From NCBI RefSeq assembly GCF_000264905.1, contig NW_006763136.1, forward strand, positions 663,934 to 727,933: a DNA stretch of 64,000 bases, written 5' to 3'. Shown here piece by piece: positions 1 through 15,781 of the stretch. The translations under genes and the position numbers were made by a program. This DNA is from Stereum hirsutum FP-91666 SS1. Taxonomy: Eukaryota > Basidiomycota > Agaricomycetes > Russulales > Stereaceae. Within the stretch, counting starts at the first letter, position 1, and each line of letters begins with the position of its first letter. Under the pieces are notes generated by a model that searched no databases, was not told the DNA's origin, and saw nothing but the letters and a program-made list of their open reading frames with translations.

Positions 1-2693
<2,693 letters not shown>

Positions 2694-2734
2694 GACGACA
2701 AGTGACAGCAGAGTATATCACCAGGATTGGGGAG

Positions 2735-2742
2735 TATATATA
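2735..2742 (-). promoter_or_regulatory. TATA-like box of the GH1 gene
   Basis: TATATATA lies 42-49 nt upstream of the beta-glucosidase start codon on the minus strand. The short distance implies a short 5' UTR if this is the core promoter. The assignment rests on sequence and position only. Confidence 0.45.
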
Positions 2743-3320
2743 CGTGGCAGCGAGCGGCACCGGAGAGAACAAGCTGGCAGTAGGAAAAGGCTCTCGGCGG
2801 GGATGACATCCCATGCTTATATGGGTTTCGGACAGGTGCGATAGGTCCGTAATATGGATGTCAGATCTCGAGGGCGATGAATTCGCGTAAGACAGACCGA
2901 GAATGTCCCGCCGCAGTGAATAGCACGAGCAATAGTCTAGAGACTAGCACGGAGAAAGTTGAGGTCGGAAGAGGGTGTGATGCCTGATCGAGAGGGCCAC
3001 GGTGGCGTGCATGTTGCCCGCATCCGAGGATTCTCCGCAAAGCGTCTGTTTGGATAATTCGCCGACAGGCCCTCTGATGTTCTACGCCCTCATCCACGCC
3101 CACCATGCCGTCCTCTGCCGCAGAGCACGTCACATGCGACAACGAGAGCATGAATAGGTCCTTGTCTCTGTCAAATGAACAAATCGCGTGAAGTCAGTTC
3201 CGGACTGGGTCGATTTGAGCATCGAAGGATGCAGATACGCCATACGATATATCGAGTACACTTGTGCCTTCCGACGTCCATTCGACTCTCCTCCCAATCC
3301 GTCCTCTCACCCCAACCACG

Positions 3321-4752
3321 ATGACCTCTCAACAGACGACAGGATATGCCATTCTTGGCGCTGGCATTTTTGCCAAGGAAGGTTAGCACTCACCTTGCTG
3401 CAAGTCTTGGCACCTACGGCTCATCGCGTCCACAGCATATCTCCCCTCCCTGAAGAATATCAGCGGTACTTCCGCCCTGTCTCTCAAGGCAGTCTACTCG
3501 CGCTCGAAATCGTCTGCGTCGTCGCTCGCGGAAACGGCTGTCACCACTCTCAGTCTTTCTGCTCCCCCAGACGTCTACCATGATGACGGGCCCACACTCG
3601 ATGACCTCCTCTCTCGCCCCGATATCTCATCTATCCTCATCATGCTCCCTATCACCACTCAACCGTCCATAGTCCTCAAATGCCTTTCACATAACAAACA
3701 CGTCTTGTCGGAGAAGCCCGTTGCTCCGTCGATTGCTGAGGCGAAGGAGATCATCCGCACGTATGAGACGAAATACAAACCGAAAGGTTTATTGTGGCGC
3801 GTCGCGGAAAACTGGTCAACCGAGCCAGGCTTCTTGAAATCGCGAGATGTGATAGCAGCGGGGACAATTGGGAGAGTGCATACGTTTGAAGCGAGAGCTG
3901 CGGGGTACGTTGACGTGGATAACAAGTGGTACAAGACGCCATGGAGGACTGTTCCAGACGTGAGTCGGTCTATCTCTGCTTCGACGTTCTAATCTAACGA
4001 AACTTGTTCAGTATCAAGGCGGATTTCTTGTATGTTTCTATATCTATTGTCCACCAACTATTGACTCACCAGACAACTCATCTGTTCCACTAGCTTGACG
4101 GTGGTGTTGTACGTTTCTGCCATCTCTCTCATCCTAGTCACCCTCCTGATATCCGATCTGCCCCTCACAGCACACTGCGGCAGCTCTTCGGGTTATCCTA
4201 CCCGCCATCCCTACTTCTCTGAGCTCCTTCTCGTCCCTATCCTTCGCCCACCTCGCCCCCGCAGACTCCATTCTGGCCATCCTCCAAACTGCGCCTCAGC
4301 CTGCCTCTTCGGACGAACCCCAGCACCCGGATCACCCGGTCGACACCTCCATCCGTGGGACCCTCCACATCTCCTTCTCTGGCCCTGCAAATGCTCCGTC
4401 ATCCCTCTCCGAGATCGGTCCCTCCAATAGCATCACACTGACCGGTACGCTCGGCTGGCTCAACGTTCGGTTTACACCCGAGGGAAAGCAGAGGGTGACC
4501 GTGTATAAAGTGAAGAAGGTCCAGGAGGGAGATGACAAGGGAAAGATTGAAGGTGTCGAGGAAAGTGTGGTGTATGAAGAGAAGCCGTCTGGTGTGGAGA
4601 AAGAGCTGGAGAGATTCTTTGCAGCTGTGAGTGGTACCGAGAAGGAGGACGTGCAGAATCCGAGAGAGGCGTTGTGGGACGTTGCGGTGATTGAGGCTTC
4701 GTTGAAGAGTGGTGGGCAGAAGTTGGAATTGGCGGAGCTGATTGCGATGTGA
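3321..4752 (+). CDS. Gfo/Idh/MocA-family NAD(P)-dependent oxidoreductase
   Basis: A cytosolic dehydrogenase of the glucose-fructose oxidoreductase / inositol dehydrogenase / MocA superfamily; the substrate is unknown. The start at 3321 is followed at once by the Rossmann dinucleotide-binding loop (YAILGAGIFAKEAYLPSL across intron 1). Downstream come the family EKP motif in HVLSEKPVAPS, WRVAENW, and GGFLLDGGVH, whose Asp and His are the usual catalytic region. Exons: 3321-3381, 3436-3959, 4012-4029, 4094-4108, 4171-4752. The frame is closed through all five. Exons 3 and 4 are only 18 and 15 nt and together encode the YQGGFLLDGGV segment. It is divergent from the GH1 gene. Predicted length is about 400 residues, normal for the family. 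Confidence 0.9.
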
Positions 4753-5507
4753 GGGTCTAAAAGTGAGTGTGGGCGATGACTATGAGTAAATGAAGGAGAA
4801 CAAATGCCTGTACGTGCATCTTTGGAGAAACTCGGTGTAACGACTCCATGTAGTGAATGAACGTATACTTAGAAATTGTGACCTGTATTTCATATTGATA
4901 TAAGCAGCAAAATGTAGACCAGACCTTATGGAATCAATCCCATTGTGTATGAAGCTGTTCGTTAACACTAGTCGATGATGTGGCGCTTTCTCTGGTACGT
5001 CGAGAGTGGTTTGCGACCTCTGTAACGAACGGCATTCCAGGATCTGATATCACCGTGCGTGCAGTACATACACGCTCATAATATCGGAAGACTACTTCTA
5101 AGTGCATATATCCATTCAAAGGTCGTTATATGCACTGGTTCACCTTTGATAGACACACAGGTTCGTGTGATGAGCCAATTGATTCAAAGAATATAGAACT
5201 AAAAGCATGAAATAGAACGTACTGGATGGCTCAATTTTACCTTATGAAGAGGACAGGTGAGCGAACTCGTTTCCAAGATGATGGTAAATGGTAAGAGCAG
5301 ACTGTGGCCCAACTTGTCGCCACAAGCGCTGGACGGAGTTTAAAATCGGTGAGTGGCGCGAGCTTGCCATACACCTGAAGGCTGTCGATGCCAGGGCTCA
5401 GCAAGGGTTCAGCACCATCCAACAACTCTCCAGAAATATGAGGCAAGATGGAAAAGAAGCGAGCTATATGTACATTGTAGACCAATAAATCTGACCATTT
5501 TCCCGAG

Positions 5508-7399
5508 CTAAACAGGTGCAGTATCTGAAGGACTCGCCGCCGTCGTTGCCAGTGCACTAGCCTTGCGCCGATACTCCTCGTCCTCCATTAACTCGTCCTT
5601 AAACGCCTCCTTGACTTTCTCCGTCAAATCACAAACGGTTCCCTCCCTTTCCCCCTTACGACGTTCCGCTTCAATCTTGAGTAACTTCACAACCGTTGCG
5701 TCTCCCAACACCTTCTCTTCCTCTACTGTCAAGGGTTTTGAGTCATCTCGACCCGCCAGTTCGACGTATGCAGCAACAAGCCAGCTCGAGATCGAGTATT
5801 GCCTTCCGAGTATTATCTTCCGGATGGCATTTTTCTCCTGATCTCCTAATACATCGATGGCCTTCTTGCGAACATCGTCGAACTGCCATTGCGTGGCGAG
5901 TCCGAGGATTGCGGTCCAAGCGTCGCTCATCGACGGTGTCAGATACGGTGATGAGATATATCTGTAAATGAAAAAACCCGATTAAACATAAAATTCAAGA
6001 GCTAGTAGTGCCGGAGTGGATATACTCAGGATATAATACTTCTAGAAAATTGGCGAAGTCTGTGTCCTTTATGTCAGGAGGTAACTTTATCGGTCTTGTT
6101 GAGCTTGTGCCCTCGGCTTCTACATCTCCGAGCGGAAGAGTGAACATGCTGGCGAAAGGAGAGTCCTTATTCTCGACAAGGCGAAAGCGGGGGACACAGA
6201 ACAGAGTGTTTTCCGCCTAAAATTCATGTGAACCATCTATGAGGAGCTGGCGAGAAATGACAATACGTACGAGGAAAGTGGCAGTCTCGATGCAATACAG
6301 CCGCGAAGGCTTGAGGGGTGCGCTCTTCAAACTTGCCAGGTAGATAGCAGAGATAGCCACCTCAATGGTTTTATCGTAATCTTCCTTGCCTGTGTAGATG
6401 AGTGTATATGTAGATGAGTCACTACCAGCAGACCTAGAATGTCTAAACTTCGCTCACCGTTCCCATCGATCGTCATGTCAGAGTCGGTGGATGTTTCACA
6501 GGTAGCAGGATAATCAGGGGGAAGTGCACCCTCAAGATATCCAGCGTCAATGAGCGCGACAATCTTCGTGTCGAAATCGAAATTGAGGGAGTTCGTACTT
6601 CCTTTCTTTGCGAAGAGCTTTTGCGCCTTTTGCGCCGGTACGGGTGTCGTCTGCAGATATTGGTCGCGAACAGCCATAAGATAGTAGAAGGGTTTGGAGC
6701 CGAGTTTGGATGCGACCTCTAGGCTTGGATATGTCCCTTTGATGATGCGTTTGTAACCTTCAATTGGCCACTGAGGAACCATATATCGTTGCCCATAAGT
6801 TATCAAGTCAGTAGGATATTTGAAGCGTGGCGTGGCTGCTTCAATCGACTGATTTCGAAGCTCCGAGAAGCCCCATCTGGTAGCGAGCTTGAGGACGGAC
6901 AAATGATCGCTGAGCGTGAGTTCTACACCTTTTGGGATCGAGAACCTACAATCAACGTTGGATGAACAAATGGGGGTCCTACGTGTCGCGAGCGGCATTA
7001 GACGAGTTGAAAAGAGTTTGACTACACACTTCGGTATAAAGGCCTTCAAGAAGCTCTCCATTTCGTCGACGGTAATGTCATCAGAAATACTGAACGAACG
7101 ATCGTGACTTTGTACGATGAGGTCTACGGTTCCTTTGGGCCCAGGGATACCTGTAGTATTCCTCGATGGCGAGACCATCCTCGTGAACGATTGGAGGTGG
7201 TCGTCGAAGATAAATCGGGGGACCTTGAAAAGAGTATCCTTGACCTGTATGGTTTGGCTTGATGGTCAAAGTGCTCGCAAAACTTACGGTAAACCAAGCA
7301 ACTTACGACGAGCTCGACCATCTCAACATACCACACAGAGTGCTGAATAGGTGCTGCTTGTCCGCAATGCACGCAGACGTGGACCATGCCGGGAGTCAT
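5508..7399 (-). CDS. Protein with two BTB-type units in tandem
   Basis: My model has six exons: 7307-7399, 7030-7244, 6458-6945, 6271-6389, 6026-6216 and 5508-5961. It gives 519 residues with consistent phase at each junction. Unit 1 has the mushroom BTB entry pattern (WYVEMVELV then VKDTLFKVPRFIF), a mid region and the helical tail (LSVLKLATRWGF, LITYGQRYMVPQW). Unit 2 repeats the same order: YCIETATFLAENTLFCVPRF, then AILGLATQWQFDDVRKKAID and IILGRQYSISSWL. BTB units mediate protein-protein contacts; many link substrates to Cul3 ligases, but nothing here shows the partner. No stop or convincing ATG separates the units, so one fused protein is favoured. Two overlapping genes, the second starting near 6475, is the alternative. 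Confidence 0.82.
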
Positions 7400-8963
7400 T
7401 GGGATGTATAGAGCTGATACACTGTAGGGATTACCGGTATGAAGAGGAATCAGATATCAGTGAGCCGTCACGATGTCGAAGTGGTCTTTTATACGCGTGA
7501 GTGATTCCAAGCTGTAGGGAACAAGCCAATATCATGGCGATGAAGATAGATTTTAGATCGATGCCGCTCTACGTAAGGCGGGATCGTGCATCCTTCGCCT
7601 CTTCGGTAAGGAAGGAGAAGTCGGAATACTTTCTAGCTCTATAGGGGGAAGGAAAAGGCCAGAGTCTAATGTAGATCGTGTACTTTGAGGGAGAGCATCC
7701 CGAGTCGCCAATCCTCGTTGACCAAGAAGTGAATCTATCTAGCTTGACTCAGCAATACAGTGGCGTTACATGAGAACTTAGAGTCAGCTGGACAGACAGT
7801 GATGCCATAATCAAGAACGTCCGGCACAAGCGGTGGGTACATACCGTACAAAGAAGCACTGGCGTGTCTGGATGCTGTCACACGTTGTATGGCGAGGTTC
7901 TAGAAAAAAACAGTCCAGGAATGGGTACTTAGTCTCATCAAGGACAGGAAAGATCAGGGTAAGACGTATGCAAGCTTAAAGTCAACATCACCCTGAGTAT
8001 TGCATCTAAGGGCACCGTAAAGCTAAATCGAATGATGCGTAGCTGCCAGAGGATATGCATGACAAGGCGATGTCAAGATATCCAGTCCAGAAGTTGCGAC
8101 TTTGTCGTTGTCTTCTGAAACGCAGCATCGTAGAAGAGAGTGCAGACGAGGGACAAAGATTGTACTCGCGCAGCCATCATATACCCCGTTATAGAGCAAC
8201 TATATAGAGTGGGTACCAGTCTGGATGAGGGCAGGTGTCGGTTGGGCGTGGTGTCCAACATTTGAGTTGTTTGTCACTATTTGCCCGGCGCCACACCAAC
8301 AAGGGGTGCCACACCGCCGCTCCTTTGCTCATCAGGCCATCTCCCTCCAATCCAGGCTCCAGTTCACACAAAACCAAGAGGTAAAACGAAATCGATAAAT
8401 CATGATGTGACGACAACCTAAAACTCTACGAAAAGTTGCAGACGAGCGACGAACGTTGACCGTGTACGTTATAGTCTAAAAACTCTAGCTACAATTTGTA
8501 GGTGTGTGATAGTCGAAAAAAGAGGAGGAAATCATGCGAGCAGTCAGTACGTATGCCGATGCGCAAGTAAGTTTGGGTTCGTGAGACCATGGAGCGACGC
8601 TTGAGATGGAGTGCCAAGACGGCGAATTATAAGTACAGGGGTGGTGAAGGCGGATAGACGAAACGAATAAGTATCATCAGAATGCGAAGGTGGTTGGTGA
8701 TCAGGATAGAGGGTGTTGCTTGCATCATAGAATGGATTAATGAATTGACAGAGAAGGGAGATAGGTGGATGAGGATGAAGCAAAAAGTGGAATGCATGAG
8801 GGCGTCAGACGGATGGAAGATGAATGTGGGAGATACAGCAGCAGGGTATGTATGCGAGGCACGTCGAAAAACCCGACGGCCCCGAAGAAATCGAGACAAA
8901 AAAGATCAAACTTCCTTTCATTTCCTATCCACTCAACAGATCACTCAATATCACTCAAACACC
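7400..8963. other. No gene recognised
   Basis: Upstream of the tandem-BTB gene and downstream of the hexose transporter. Only short, frame-shadow-like open frames are present, and I see no repeat or RNA gene. It probably holds the BTB promoter and the transporter 3' UTR. Confidence 0.5.
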
Positions 8964-11145
8964 TCAAGACCCCGTCGCATTCGGTGTACTCGTCTCACTC
9001 GGCGTCGAGTCTCCACTGGCGAGCTTTCCAGCGGGGTTTCCGCCCTTCTCGAGATCGTCACCGCGGACGTTGTGGATATCGAGCGCGTTGGTGACGCGCT
9101 CGACTTGGGTCTGCGTGAGTTTCTCCATGTCGTTGGCGACGTGGGTCGGCTTCTTGCCCTCGACGTGGGCCTTGGCGAAGATGATGTCGATCTCTTCGAG
9201 AGTGCGGCCGGCGGTTTCGGGGTCTGTTCAGGCGCAAAAAACAGGTGAAGGTGAGAAATGGGTGTAGAAGATCGTGGACGATGGAAGGGGAAAGGGGAGG
9301 AGACTTACAGAAGAAGTAGATGATGGGGATGAAGATGGCATTGGCGATGGCGAAGATCAAGAAGGTGGCCCAACCGATGGAAGTCGTCATCGTCGGCAAC
9401 ACCTGCACGACCAAGAAGTTGAAGCTAAACAGAAAAACCAAACATGTCAACATCCGTTCTTCCGCGTCCTAAAACTCGATAGGCAAAATAGAAGGATCAA
9501 CTCACATCCAGTTACACATCGTCGAAATCGAGTTCGCCTTCGTCCTCACCCTCAACGGGTTCAACTCAGCGGGGTACAACCAGGGCAGAGGCAACCAAGT
9601 CGAGCCGAACCACATGATGTAGAAGAACAGACCGAACGCGGCGCCCTTGGCGGGACCTGGGGTTCCGGGGATGAGGCATGCGAAGATGATCACCATGGCG
9701 GTGAGTTGACCCCAGGTACCGGCGAGGAACATAGTACGACGGCCGAAACGTTCGACGGCGAGGAAGGCGGTGAAGGCGGAGAGAGCGTAGACGATGGAGA
9801 GGACACCGCCGAGGATGAGGGAAAGACGGGTCTCGAGGCCGATGGTGTCTTCGAACAAAACGGTAGCATCTATTGAAACAACATCTCGTCAGCATAGCCC
9901 TTTTAGACGACGAAGACAGTAAACGTACAGTAGATGACGGCGTTGCAACCACCGAGCTGCTGGAAGATCTGACTCGAAGCGCCGATGAGGATACGACGGA
10001 AATGCTGCTTCTTGCCGCCGTGGAAGAGATCCTTGTTCGTGACGCCGGCGCTGGCCTGTTGGGCGGCACGGATACCGTCGAGGATAATACGGATATCACG
10101 CTGGGTACCCTCGTCCTCGAGGTGTGCATCGTTGAGAGCTGCGATAATCTCTCCAGCCTCATCTTCGTAACCGTGAGTAAGCAGCCAACGGGGAGACTCG
10201 GGCACTGTGGCGTGGGAACATGCATATCGTCAGCATATTCGCGCAAAATCAAAAGATGAATTGGACAACGTACAGACTGAGATACCAGCGAAGAGAGCGA
10301 CGGCGAAAACAATCTGGAGAGCGATGGGAACACGCCATGCGACGCTGCTGGGAACGTAGGAGAGACCGAAGTCGACCCAGTACGCAATGACGGTGCCACC
10401 AGCGACCATAGCGGCTTCCATACACACGAGATAACCACGGTTATGACTTTTCGTCGTTTCTGCGACCCATACCGGAATAGTTGACGTGTTGGCGCCGTTA
10501 CCAATACCAGTCTGAATGACGGAAGGAAGCGCGTCAAAACGAGCGCCACACGATGGGGATTGTGCGAATGAGGAACTCACGATTGTTCGACCGATCATAA
10601 ACTGCAGGAAATTGTGTGCGCCGCGGATAGCGGTGATTTGAATGATCGTCCCAAGTACCATAAGGACGCAGCCAATTTGGACCGTTCGCCGCCTGAATGA
10701 TAAGGTGTGAGCCACCGCTTTCCGTCTTCCAATCTCAAGGCATGATAAGCTCATCAACTCACCGTCCGAGGTGTTCAGCCCAGATGAAGGTGGCGAGGGC
10801 ACCGAAGAAACAGCCGACTTCATAGATGGAGACGACTGTTCCTTGAACAGTACCGTGGTGGACATCGGTGGAACCAGTCGACTTCGTTTGTGGGAAGTCG
10901 GTGTTAAACTGGTCCGAAGTGATGATACCGGACATGAGACCCTACACGCAGCATCGCACGCAATGTCAGCCCCACATGAACGCAAACCACAGAAGACGAC
11001 AAAATGAACGCACCTGATCGTAACCGAAGAGGGTGTACGATATCGTAGCGGTCATGGTAATGGCGCGGATGAGATTGTCACCCGTCAAACCAAAGAATTG
11101 GTTCTTCCGGTGATGTACCGGGGCGACTGCTTCTTTCTCAGACAT
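8964..11145 (-). CDS. MFS sugar porter (hexose transporter type)
   Basis: A plasma-membrane sugar/H+ symporter of the major facilitator superfamily. The start at 11145 opens with MSEKEAVAPVHHRKNQFFGL. Sugar-porter signatures follow in order: GYDQGLMSG in helix 1, AEHLGRRRTVQIG in the loop 2-3, MPESPRWL before the central loop, QIFQQLGGCNAVIYY (helix 7), VERFGRRTMFLAG, WLYPAELNPLRVR and PETAGRTLEEID at the cytosolic end. The hydrophilic tail ends at 8964 after STPSETSTPNATGS. Several short introns interrupt the gene. All expected motifs are intact and the length is about 530 residues, normal for the family. The substrate (glucose, fructose, xylose) cannot be read from sequence. A TATA-like box lies about 220 bp upstream. 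Confidence 0.95.
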
Positions 11146-11364
11146 GGTCGGAGAGAGGTAGAGGGGGTAGGGTCGTGGTCGTTACTGCGTCAATCAAAAA
11201 AATATAATTCGGTGACTGCACAAGGGAGGTGCGTCGAAAGAGACAAACAAAAAGCGTGGGGGAAGACGTCGGGCACAGGCACAAGTGGAGGGTGCTGTCC
11301 GGGGTAGAGGTGGGGGACGACGGGACGTTCGTATCACAGGCGAGAGGGTGCGTCGGCGGGGTGG

Positions 11365-11372
11365 TATATATA
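11365..11372 (-). promoter_or_regulatory. TATA-like box of the sugar porter
   Basis: TATATATA on the minus strand, 220 nt upstream of the ATG at 11145. The spacing leaves room for a 5' UTR of usual fungal length, possibly with an intron. Confidence 0.4.
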
Positions 11373-14300
11373 GAGAAGAGAAATTTACGGATATTCCGGG
11401 GTGGTGCGCCAAGTGCGTAAACGATGGGTTCTGACGAAAGCAAGGGCACGGGCGGAGATAACCATCCGGGTGAAACGCTCAACCGGGACGCTTTCTGGCG
11501 TTGTGGGGACGGCTGTCGGCGCGTCAAAAATCTTTTCGAACACACGCGTGCGGTGGGGGCAACACAACACCAGAATTTGAGGGTGTTCGTCATCTGGCTC
11601 CAATCCGGGGCAGCTTTCTGTCCCTTTCTGCAACTTATCGATTTATCACTGGAATCAGACGCTAACCCAAAGCCCACAGCAGCCGTGAAGACAGTCTCCT
11701 GAGCCACCCGTGGAAATGCACGAGAAATGAGAGGAAAAAGAGCGTGCAAAGGGGACAGCTTACTCGTGAATACGAGCTCCCGTTGGCTCACCGCAAGCGA
11801 AAGCACTCCGCCTCGAAGACAGATTTCATCTCAGATCACCCGCCTATGACGACACTTTCCCACAAAAATTGACGCGGACGCTTGATATCCCGGCGGTAAC
11901 CTGTCGGCATGATCGGTCCGAGAGCCGCATTTGCGTGTGGCGTGCACCGCGGGCACTCGGAAGTTGGCTCGACTCCCCGCTCCCCTTGTCATTTCGTATC
12001 TTCTCTCGAAAAACAAGGCAGAAACACTCAAAGCGATCAAGCGCTTTGCGGACTTGCGCAGAAGAATGTTTGTGCCTTGATATGACGACATGCCGTTCAG
12101 CTACAGGCTCAACTTTTCCTTTTCCTCTCCATCGGCTCAGTCCGCCAGAAGAAACTACTGTAATTTTCTGATCATCATCCGTCGACGTCTTTCTTCGCTG
12201 AGTCTTCCTAATTCCGGCCTGGGACAATACGTCGCTTTTCTTGCCCTCTTGCGCCATTTATAGAAACTGTAGCGTATGCGAGCTATGGATAACTGAAACT
12301 CGCGACATTCATACAGAAGAGGCGCTGGTATTGAGACCCTGTGCGAACCATTACACCCATCCTTCGAGTTCAGCGTTTCCAATGCCGAGCCGCTATCAAT
12401 CTAACACTGTTTGACCCCTCGTTTCTCGTCTCTCTCGCACCCGAACCTAAAGGCACGGTACAGGTATGTAAACCTACGCTTCCCCATCAATGCCCCATCC
12501 CGCAAAGCCTATTCGTGCTCGCCGCTTGTCAGAGCCTCGAAGCTTTCATCGACCAGTCACAAAAATCGTATCAATACATATCTTCTGACTCCCCACATTC
12601 CCCGAGGGCCGACGGGCGCAGCAAAACAACAACATTTCGGAGCGGGTCGACGGAACGGAGACGCTAAGTTCCCCATCTCACCTCCATGCGCAATCGTGTG
12701 TACACCCGTTCTGACGGTGTCAAATTGTCACCCCCAATTTGGAGCAGCTCTTTTACCGGTGTTCAAAAATGACGCCCACCCACATCGTCCGTTGTCGTTC
12801 CTGGCATGACTTATCCTTCGCTCGTCCCTGGAGAGCATGCATATCGTTCGAGAATCGACAGTACATTGATCAGTGGCAATTGTGAGTGGCACGATATTTT
12901 GATTCTGTGCAAGGCCACATGTGGCACGAGAGACAGACACCCAAACCCACGAAAACGTCGTCGGGCTCCTACAGCTCCTAGCACTCCTATATGTCTCCCG
13001 AGACACAAAAACCTCAAAGCTCAATTTTCCCCACCCTCTCATATCTCGGTTCTCCACACTCCTTCGCCTTCTCCACAATCCTTCTCCACAATCCAATCAA
13101 TTCTCGCGCTTAGACTCTTCCCGGACCCTGACCCCCGTCCCTTTCTCATCGTACAAGTTCCGGCATCACCGTCATGGCCAATGCGCAGGGTCTCTGGCGG
13201 TGTTTTGTTTGTCGCAGAGAGAGTAAGCTCCGACTCCGGAGTCCCCTGGAATCGTAAGGCGCAAGGGTTCGAATCCTTCACCACCGGCCCGCCATGTCGC
13301 TCGTACTATAGCTACGTACCCCAAAAGCAGACTATGTAAGTAAGCGGACTCTTGTACGTCCGACGGGCTTGGGTTTCTTAGGACGTTGATTGGCGGGTGG
13401 GGTTCGTTGATTTGGGAGGGATTCAGAGGGAGAATTGGTCGGAGGATCGGGACGGGTTTTCATGGGTGTCTTGTTGCGAGAGGAGGGTCGTTTCAGTCGT
13501 CGAGGTGCGTACTGCAGTCGGTATTCACGATAAGTTCTTGCTTTTGCTTATACTTACGAACCTCGGCCGCCGAATGTAACTCAAGTTACGAAGTCCATGG
13601 ACAATCTCAGGCTAACCGCAATCGCGAGCAACATTCCAAGCGCTGTGGAGTTGCACCATGTCGTGCTTCGGTCGTGCTATGTAATTCCTTACGTTCGAAC
13701 GCTTCCTCTGCCCCGCATAACAAGGCTAACTACCCCGTATCTTCGAAAGTTACCGAGCAGGCGAGCCTGAGAGAGTTTTGTCGGCTTTGAGATAAGTACA
13801 TATCAACATGAGAAGACATGGGACTGGATGGGACCTTCGGAGGCTCGTCAACTTCGATTATGTCTTGATGTCAGGCACTTCTCAGGCTCTGGAACTGTCG
13901 AATCGTGGAAGGTCTTCTTGCTCACGGTACGACAAGTGAACGAACGGGTGTCTTCTCTTCTCTTCCTAACATTGCCTGTGATATGTAGGAAACAGGAGAC
14001 ACACAGAGCGGATCCGGATGATTTTTGACAGGCGTACAAATAGAGCTGGACTCGAAGCATTCAGCCAGCACCACTTTCCGACAGATTTCACGACCCGCCC
14101 CGGGTCGTCGTCTCGCACTGAGTCTTGAACGACAACATGACTCTGGGTCCAACGCACGAATACGCTCCCCCATGACCAACTTCAACACCCACGTTCGTTC
14201 TAGACTGGACCCTTACTCCTATCCATCTCCTTTGTACCTTCCCCGGATCCAGTCCGCTCGGCGGTTTTGTGAATTCACAACGCTAGCTATCTGGCCCGCA

Positions 14301-15781
14301 ATACCAGAACATTTCCCGAGCTCTCGTCTACTGATGCCCTGGATACATGACCCGTTGTGTTTTGATTCCGTCCACAGATTGAGCCGCAGACGGCTCGATG
14401 ATGGTGAGGCTGGTGAGAGTGTTCGTTGGGCCGAGCGAGGTTGACGAGTCTGGACTGCTAGGGTTGAGGTCGGAGGGGTGGTCGGTGTTTATGATGTTTA
14501 TTGTTGTGCGTGTATGAAGGTGGGTGTAGGATGGATGTGAACGTCGGAGCGTAGGACTGTGAGTCGGGCATATGCAACCCCATTTTGCGGAGATTGTGTT
14601 GGTCACTGCTGCCGTGAACATAGGAAAAGATGTCGATCAGTATGACAGCGGGGCAGGATCACAATACTTAGTAGATGAAAAGCTTCACTCGACGAAGTAC
14701 ATCAACGAGCTCGAGTTCCGCAGGATGAGCGCCACGATACTCTGGATTTAGAACCCGTCGCGCGGACCGCCCGAAGGAGTCGAGCTCAGGCGGCAAGGAT
14801 GAATGTGCAGCCTTCGAAGTCGCGGATTAGGATTCTGCGGGCCACGCACGTTTGAGATATACTTACCATGAATCATGATATGAGAGTCAGGAATCTTGTT
14901 ACCTGCTAATATACGAATAAAAAAACTCCATCTTCATCTTGATGCGTTAAAAGTAGTATCCTGACCATGAGAGGCTTCTACCAGCCACAGCACAGGAGCA
15001 GCTGCACAGCGTAATTGACACTCTATGGAGGGCTACCTTTCGAGAAGCAACACTGTACGAGACGACGCCAGTCGTCGCAGAACACAAAGTATACATAAAA
15101 TTGACGGTGTTGCTGAGAAATTTCCTATAGATAGCCCGGAGACGGTGAAGAGATGAGGTCCAAATTGAAGCAGATGTCTCACGCAGACTATACAGAGAGC
15201 TTCCAGCTAGACTAAGAGTACACCGCGAGGGTCAGACAAAATTAGCTCCTGCATCTGTGAGTGTCCGCACACATCAATAATCGGCGTAAGAAGTCCCAAT
15301 CTGACGCAGGGCATCGGGAAAGTACTATGTAACACGGTACCGCTCGTAAACGGACCTCACATAGAAGAGAGCAATCAAGTTCCCCGTTGTTGAATCATTG
15401 AGACGTCGACGGGGTGAGAATGGGTGGTGGTGGTCCGCAGCGACGCCACCGCCGTGCTGTTGTTCCAACGATCGGGAAGACTCGGGTGACACTTTCCCAC
15501 ACTTGACCGTCCATCCCCGTGGGCACCGCGACGCCCCCACTTCCCTCCACTTCCTGCCTCTAGATTTTCTCATCTCCTAATGGTTCTTGTCTCGTCAACG
15601 TTCTTGCAAGAAAATGTTTGGCGGCGCTCAAGCGGCGCTTATACGCTCATTATTTATCCGAAGAGTGCTACTTCTGGCTTCGGTATCACATCTGCGGGCT
15701 TGACATAGAAATCAGAAGAACATCAAACCAGCCAACGAACGCCGCGTCGATCTTCTCGTCAACTACTGTCTCCTTCCCCGT
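11373..15781. other. Gene-poor stretch, no gene supported
   Basis: About 4.4 kb with only short frames of poor protein character on both strands. A TTCGAAT loop-like sequence near 13269 was tested as a tRNA T-arm and rejected. A perfect 12-bp palindrome (GACTCCGGAGTC) lies near 13232-13243. No transposon ends were found by eye. The stretch may hold further decayed genes like the one at 15782-16367. Confidence 0.4.

Noticed and set aside
9274..9876. Plus-strand open frame of 200 codons, Gly/Asp/Glu-rich
   Set aside because: Antisense shadow of the sugar-porter exons; composition follows from the coding strand.
9566..10549. Minus-strand open frame of 327 codons, Arg/Ser-rich
   Set aside because: It is the shifted shadow of the sugar-porter exons, which carry all family signatures in another frame.
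13190..13295. tRNA-like segment with GGGTTCGAATCCTT (T-arm-like) and ACCACCG downstream
   Set aside because: The T stem has a mismatch and a wobble, the acceptor pairs only 5 of 7, no D-arm with AGxxGG is present and no anticodon arm folds correctly. The TTCGAA core is itself palindromic.
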